DNA of 64,000 nucleotides from Crataegus laevigata (taxonomy: Eukaryota; Streptophyta; Magnoliopsida; Rosales; Rosaceae). The position numbers and the translations under genes are program-made. Shown in pieces: positions 59,241 to 64,000 of the stretch. The DNA is taken from positions 19,429,001-19,493,000 of the forward strand of contig OY756940.1 in the NCBI GenBank assembly GCA_963580275.1. The letters run 5' to 3'. Under the pieces are notes generated by a model. It was not told the origin of the DNA. It worked only from the letters and a program-made list of their open reading frames with translations, and ran no database searches. Each line of letters begins with the position of its first letter. Within the stretch, counting starts at the first letter, position 1.

Positions 59241-59894
59241 GGCATCTGCCAATAATTATCTGTATTATTAATTAAACATCAGTCTCTGTTTTCATACATG
59301 GAATGAAATCCCATATATAAGACCAGATAAGCAGATACTGTCACTGATAATTTGGGAGAGAGGAGCAGAGCATACAGACAAATACCATGCACAAATTGAT
59401 TTTCTTTCTTTAAAAAGCTTTTTAGTACTTACCACCAATTTAATTTCGAAATTAACTACTATCCATCATCCTTCTCATTTCTTTAAAACAATATCTAAGA
59501 AAACACTCGTTTGGCAACCCCCATAGATTTTTTAATAAAAACACAGAGGCTATATTTTTTAAATTTTCATTTTTTTCTCATGCATAAACCTAACACTGAG
59601 ACTATATATTTTGGTAACAAATTCAAGAGCATCAAGGAGTCAAGGCTTTGTAGAATGCATTAAATTTCTGCATAGACAACAAAACCTTTTCCGGAAAATG
59701 TAATTAATTTGCATGCAACCACAATTTACATGCCATTCTGGAATGGGCAAAAACTGCATATAAATTCCTTCGTACCCCCATGGCCCCGTGTGCACCAATC
59801 CTTCCCCAAATCCTAGGGCTCCCAGAAGGAAAGAAAACCTGAAACCCTATTTCCAGTTTTCGTATCTTTCGAGTCGGGGTTTTCAAGCACAACC
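59241..59894. other. Upstream region of the C2H2 gene
   Basis: No other gene is seen. CATATAAATT at about 59,757, some 135 bp before the start codon, is a candidate TATA box. Confidence 0.45.
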
Positions 59895-60506
59895 ATGTCT
59901 CGATACAACTGGAACTGGAGGCAAGGAAATATGTTTGGGTCATCAAATCCTGCACCACCTAGGGCAACTGATCTAACACAAAGTGCATGCAAACTATGTG
60001 ACCGTGTGTTTATGAGCACTCAAGCCCTCATAGCCCACATCGAGTCTCACCTAGCAGATGACGACCTCTCCACCACCGCGAGATTAAGGCAACTTAATCT
60101 TCCAAACAACACCGACCCCTTCATCTCCTCCAACGCTCCGCTACGTCCATCGACCAACCCTTTTCATCAAAGAAGCCTATTTCATGGTGTTAATAACCAA
60201 ATTGGTTTTGTACCCTCTCCGGCGCCGCCTCTACCACCACAAAGTCATTATCAATTTCCACAACCACAAGTTCCTCATTCTTTGTTGCCAAGAAATCCTA
60301 ATGTTAACTCAGGAGCTGCTGGATCACATCACATGATGATGCCATATGGTAATCAAATGGCACATGTGGTGAGAGAGGAGAACCATAGTGATTCTACCAG
60401 GCCGTTCCTCAGTCAGTTGGAGCGCCTTATTCCGTCGATTAATTTTAGGTTGGATGCCACTGGTAACGCCAATTTCGATAATTTGGATTTGGCACTGAAA
60501 CTGTAA
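59895..60506 (+). CDS. Single C2H2 zinc finger protein with C-terminal EAR motif
   Basis: Likely nuclear transcriptional repressor, 203 residues, intronless. The finger (residues about 32-52) is C-K-L-C-D-R-V-F-M-S-T-Q-A-L-I-A-H-I-E-S-H: CX2CX12HX3H spacing, with QALIAH where plant Q-type fingers have QALGGH. The middle is rich in Pro, Gln, Asn and His without further domains. The C-terminus 'NFDNLDLALKL' ends in an LxLxL EAR repression motif, which recruits TOPLESS-type corepressors in known plant factors. The start is the first ATG after the leader and the only one before the finger. Target genes cannot be inferred. The QALIAH variant may alter DNA contacts. Confidence 0.85.
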   Translation: MSRYNWNWRQGNMFGSSNPAPPRATDLTQSACKLCDRVFMSTQALIAHIESHLADDDLSTTARLRQLNLPNNTDPFISSNAPLRPSTNPFHQRSLFHGVNNQIGFVPSPAPPLPPQSHYQFPQPQVPHSLLPRNPNVNSGAAGSHHMMMPYGNQMAHVVREENHSDSTRPFLSQLERLIPSINFRLDATGNANFDNLDLALKL

Positions 60507-61366
60507 ATCATGCACGAACAACTATTTATTGTAGCCGCTTTTTTTTTTTTTTTCTTCTTCTGAATTTCCAGTGTGGACATCAGAGTAATTCTTCGTTGTA
60601 ATCGTATACAATAAATACAACCAGTTGTATACATATAGGGACTAATGTGATGTCAATAACAATAATAATAATAAGGCCAAATTTTTTTCGTGATCTTTGT
60701 GATGATACCCTACTTTTAAATAGACCCATGTGGTGAAAAATCTATTAATTGTAATCATGTGATGAAATTCGTTATTAATCATAGTCCAAATTGAAATTTT
60801 CCTCATTCTTCTGTCATTTGTAGGGATTAAATTGTTATTTTTGTTTTTATTGATTCCATCAACCAAACATAAAACACCATATCAATATAATTTTTTTTTT
60901 TAAAAAACTTTTAGAGCTACAATGAAAGAATAAATAAACAATAAAATTATAATGTTCACATTATCAGACTTTCTCGTTTCAAGAGAGCCAAGAGTCCAAA
61001 TTCAAGATTTAAAAAATTACAAAGTACCTTGCCGCGTTTAGGTTAGAATATAAGTTATTATGCAAACATTGAATTTAGTCTCATGTTAAGAAGAACAGTG
61101 GTGGACGGATGGCTGACAAGTGTAAGGATTGGGGAGGGATTTCTTCTTCTCTTTTCCTTCTTTTTTTTGTTGATCATAAAAAAGTGGAATTACCAAAAAG
61201 AAAAGAAAAAAAAAATAGAATGACCTTTTTACCCCTGCTTGTGGATGAGATTTTGACAGAAATTTTAATTTGGACTACGATTGATAATGAACTTCGCCAT
61301 AGAGTTAAGATTAACACTTTTTTCACCACATAGATCATTTTAAAAGTAGTGTCTGACCACAAGGAT

Positions 61367-61652
61367 TGTGACATCCCACATTGCCCAGGGGAGTGATCCT
61401 TAAATGTATATTCCCATCCCTACCTAGCACGAGGCTTTTTGAGAGCTCACTGGCTTCGAGTTCCGTTGGAACTCCGAAGTTAAGCGAGAAGGGGGCTAGA
61501 GCACTCCCATGATGGGTGACCCACTGGGAAGTTGCCCGTGAGTTCTCAGAAACAAAACCGTGAGGACGTGGTCGGGGCCCAAAGCGGACAATATCGTGCT
61601 ATGGTGGTGGAGCGGGCCCGGAAAGTGGTCCCACCCGGGCTGGGATGTGACA
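61367..61652 (+). mobile_element. Cassandra solo LTR
   Basis: 286 bp, TGTGACATCCCACATTGCCC to GGGCTGGGATGTGACA, the same length as the LTR at 7392-7677 and in opposite orientation. The perfect 5-bp duplication AGGAT is at 61362-61366 and 61653-61657. It sits in the right arm of the MULE-like element and presumably formed by recombination between two LTRs. Confidence 0.95.
61448..61548 (+). other. 5S-rRNA-like domain inside the Cassandra LTR
   Basis: Shows GAACTCCGAAGTTAAGCGAG (A-box region of 5S) and GATGGGTGACCCACTGGGAAGT (C-box region; 5S has GATGGGTGACCTCCTGGGAAGT), joined by a divergent middle. A decayed pol III internal promoter, not a functional 5S rRNA gene. Confidence 0.85.
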
Positions 61653-61684
61653 AGGATCAAGAAAAAAAAATAGCCTAATAATAA

Positions 61685-62653
61685 TTATAATTATTATAAT
61701 AACAATAAAATGTGACCGTTTTCTTTCATGAAGTTCCCCTTTTGTGCAATCCCCTTGTTGTGTATTATGAATTATCTTATGGGACATTTTGATGTAAGTG
61801 CCTGAATTTTGAATTTTTTGACTCAAACATGTATTGCTTTTAAGTCAAAATGTCACATATGAATTATCTTATGGGACATTTTGACCGTTTTCTTTCATGA
61901 AGTTCCCCTTTTCTACTAATTTCTAATGAAAAAAGTTTGATTCTTTATTATATTTAATTTATCAATTAGTTCACAAAACTCCTAAAATCACAACAAACAC
62001 CCTATCTTATCTTATCTTATCATAATTTGTTTCAAAAGAAATTCTTCCTTACTCAAATAATTTTTTTGGTTTAAATTCTAAAACATATCAAACACCCTAT
62101 TAACATACAATTATTATGAGATACGATATATGCATGCAATTATATATAAAATATAATTTGGTACGTTATATAAATCCAATTTGGGTACCTATTAGTATTT
62201 TGGTATGTTATAAAATATAACTTTTGGTGTGTTATGCAATTCTTTATTTGATACATACCAAGCTATTAGTACGTTATGTTATCTTTATTTTAGTACGTAA
62301 AAAGCTTATGGTACGTTATGTGTAAGTTGTGTAACCCAAAATAATATAACTTTTCACATTAAAACATTGTACTAAAAAAATATTTTGTCAACTCTTAGTA
62401 ATTAATTATTGGCATAAGTACTCATTTTAAATAAAATAATAATAATATGAAATCTCTTAGAACATGTTTCCACTATAAGTTGTCGGGAATTTCAAATTTA
62501 CTTTCAGTTGCATGAATTTAGGCTCTCTAGTTTAGATCTCAGTTTTAATTATAAAGGAACTATTTTTTGTTTATAATAAAATGTTGCGTTAGAAATTAAA
62601 AAAAAAATGACATTGATTCAGGTGAAAGAACTTTAATTAGGCTTTAAATATTA
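61685..62653. other. Intergenic with small duplications
   Basis: 'GAATTATCTTATGGGACATT' and 'GACCGTTTTCTTTCATGAAG' occur twice (about 61,710-61,790 and 61,860-61,915). 'GGTACGTTAT'-type words recur at 62,160-62,310. No gene seen. Confidence 0.5.
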
Positions 62654-62877
62654 GGGTAAATTACATTTTACCTTATCATGTTTGGGTGCAATTGAACTTA
62701 ATACATCTTTAAAACATTTAAATTTCATACATTTACTTACATTTTACTTCTATATCCTACATCCGTTAAAAAATCTGTTAAGTTTACCGTTAAGTGGTGA
62801 CGTGGCACATGTGGTTTCACATTTGTGTTGATGTGGCTGCCAACTATGCCCCATATATATAAAAACAAATAATTAAT
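62654..62877. mobile_element. Left arm of a MULE-like element, cut by an LTR retrotransposon
   Basis: Starts GGGTAAATTACATTTTAC and contains CCGTTAAGTGGTGACGTGGC, as in the arms at 6152-6600. The opposite arm is not in the window and may lie beyond 64000, on the far side of the inserted retrotransposon. Confidence 0.6.
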
Positions 62878-62917
62878 TGTTGTGGCCTATATTTAACTGA
62901 CAAGGGAGAGAGAGAGC

Positions 62918-62968
<51 letters not shown>

Positions 62969-63156
62969 GAGAGATGTGTTTGTAGGGTTGTGTAGATGAT
63001 GTGTTATTCCCCCTACACAGTGCCTTTATTTATAGTAATAAAGGGAGGGAAGAATCTTTCTCCTCAAAGGAATACAAGTCCTAATAAGAAAGAATAACCA
63101 GAATAAAATCTAATCTAGGATTTACACAATCATACTTAAATACAAAGTTTATAACA
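62878..63156 (-). mobile_element. 3' LTR of a minus-strand LTR retrotransposon
   Basis: Read on the minus strand it runs TGTTATAAACTTTG to about GGCCACAACA and has a TATA box TATAAATA (63034-63027). The polypurine tract CAAGGGGGAA (63166-63157) abuts its start, which fixes orientation and the right edge. The left edge at 62878 is inferred from the CA end. An (AG)21 run lies inside at 62923-62964. Confidence 0.75.
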
Positions 63157-64000
63157 TTCCCCCTTGAGTGTGTAAATACTCAAGTAGATTCGGCATCATG
63201 TAGAGTTGATGAAGTCAACTCGTCGGAACTAATTCTGAGAACACCCTAGTCTCAAATAAGGTTCTAAAAAACATTAGGCGCTAGTCGGGCGGCAGGTTGG
63301 GGCCTAGCGCCTAGGTGGCCAGGCGGAGCCTAGGTGGACAAGGCAGATTTAAGTAAATCTATTGCATTTTGTGTAAATAAGTGTCTGTTTATACTTAAAA
63401 TATATATTTCATCAAAAACTAGAAAATAGAATGACATATATATTATCAAGTATTGGAACATAATGAAAATATGGAGTAAACGTATAATGTGTGTTTATTT
63501 AAGTGTTCAATAAGTCTCTTACAATTTATTGGAAACAATAAAATGCAAAAGAAAAGTTATCTATTTTCTATTTAAGTTAGTTGCAAACTAGGCAGGTGCC
63601 TAGGCAGGCCTAGACCTACTGAGGCGGGTGCCTAGGTGCTAGGCGGTGCTAGGTAGGGATTTTTAGAACAGTTGTCTCAAATAAGGTAGGAACTTGCATA
63701 TAGAACTATTTGTCACAAAAAACCAATGGCTATGGCAAAAACCCGAGTAAGGACAAAATTCATAGTCTAAGGAAAAATGCATGAGAAATGCAAAGTCAAA
63801 TGAAACGTCTATGGGATGTCATCAGAGATATGATCAACCCAAGGTAGGTGCCTCGTCAAAACCTCATTAGGTAGCAAAAACTCAAACGGAAAAATGCTCC
63901 TAATTGTAGGAAAATAGTACATTAAGATCAAACAAGTATACTTTAGGATACTCCCTCTGAGTTTGACATAATTCTAAAAAGAACTAATAATGTTACAACT
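63157..64000 (-). mobile_element. Interior 3' part of the same LTR retrotransposon, continues past the window
   Basis: Non-coding sequence upstream of the polypurine tract. The words 'GCCTCGTCAAAACCTCATTA' and 'ACTCCCTCTGAGTTTGACAT' match my memory of a common plant Copia 3' region. The pol gene should lie beyond 64000. The element is interrupted by the insertion at 63261-63673. Confidence 0.6.
63261..63673. mobile_element. 413-bp MITE-like insertion with 12-bp flanking repeat
   Basis: The ends GTTCTAAAAAACATTAGGCG and (complement) AACTGTTCTAAAAATCCCTA are flanked by GTCTCAAATAAG on both sides (63249-63260, 63674-63685). The subterminal regions are rich in CCTAGGCGG-type words like the hAT MITE at 31837-32353. 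A 12-bp repeat is longer than the 8 bp of hAT, so the class is unsure. Confidence 0.7.

Larger units (their letters stand above)
60675..61675. mobile_element. MULE-like inverted-repeat element holding a Cassandra solo LTR
   Basis: The left arm starts GGCCAAATTTTTTTCGTGAT and the right arm, in complement, GGCTATTTTTTTTTCTTGAT. Both continue with 'ATGTGGTGAAAAA' and 'CATAGTCCAAATTGAAATTT'-like text. The perfect 9-bp TAATAATAA flanks it (60666-60674, 61676-61684), but it lies in a (TAA)n-like context. Without the inserted LTR and one target copy it would be about 710 bp. Confidence 0.8.

Noticed and set aside
61448..61548. Possible 5S rRNA gene
   Set aside because: Only the A-box and C-box regions match; the middle is divergent, and the segment sits in a Cassandra LTR bounded by a target duplication.
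1..64000. A new multi-gene system or biosynthetic cluster
   Set aside because: The intact genes belong to known unrelated families, and the rest is transposon-derived. I see no co-directed set of novel genes.

Overview
The window is plant nuclear DNA. The evidence is intron-containing genes with GT-AG splice sites, a plant-type PPR-DYW gene, a plant NDR kinase, a plant casein kinase I and many plant transposon families. Cassandra elements and the SINE and MITE styles suggest a woody eudicot, most likely Rosaceae (apple/pear type). That last step rests on recalled repeat families, not on a search.

Left part, 1-30.5 kb: repeats and dead genes. A decayed PMT-type methyltransferase pseudogene (1-2115) is followed by a truncated Copia gag fragment on the minus strand (2780-4310). 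Next is a nested cluster (6152-10748): a Mutator-like inverted-repeat element holds a hAT element, which holds a Cassandra TRIM. Then come a MITE, a SINE, a 5.6-kb L1-type LINE on the minus strand (11993-17580), a young gag-only Gypsy element with complete LTRs (20302-25248), and a Harbinger element with broken transposase and partner ORFs (26822-30444).

Middle part, 31-54 kb: the genic segment. It holds an NDR-type AGC kinase (coding exons 34126-39053, 5'UTR from about 31.1 kb), an intronless PPR-DYW gene (40262-42601), a decayed partial copy of the same NDR kinase just after it (42664-43680), a cluster of MITEs (44.4-46.6 kb), and a casein kinase I gene (47855-53759). Spliced by eye, both kinases give uninterrupted proteins of 542 and 462 residues with all catalytic motifs.

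Right part, 54-64 kb: MULE-like and Harbinger-like MITEs surround a small one-finger C2H2 gene with a C-terminal EAR motif (59895-60506). A Cassandra solo LTR sits inside the inverted repeat of a MULE-like element. The window ends in a minus-strand LTR retrotransposon that runs past the edge.

The four live genes are not an operon or an evident pathway: they are two signalling kinases, one organelle RNA-editing factor and one putative repressor. I found no sign of a new multi-gene system. The notable content is structural: nested insertions with target-site duplications readable by eye, a partial kinase duplication straddling a PPR gene, and an intronic tandem array split by a hAT MITE.
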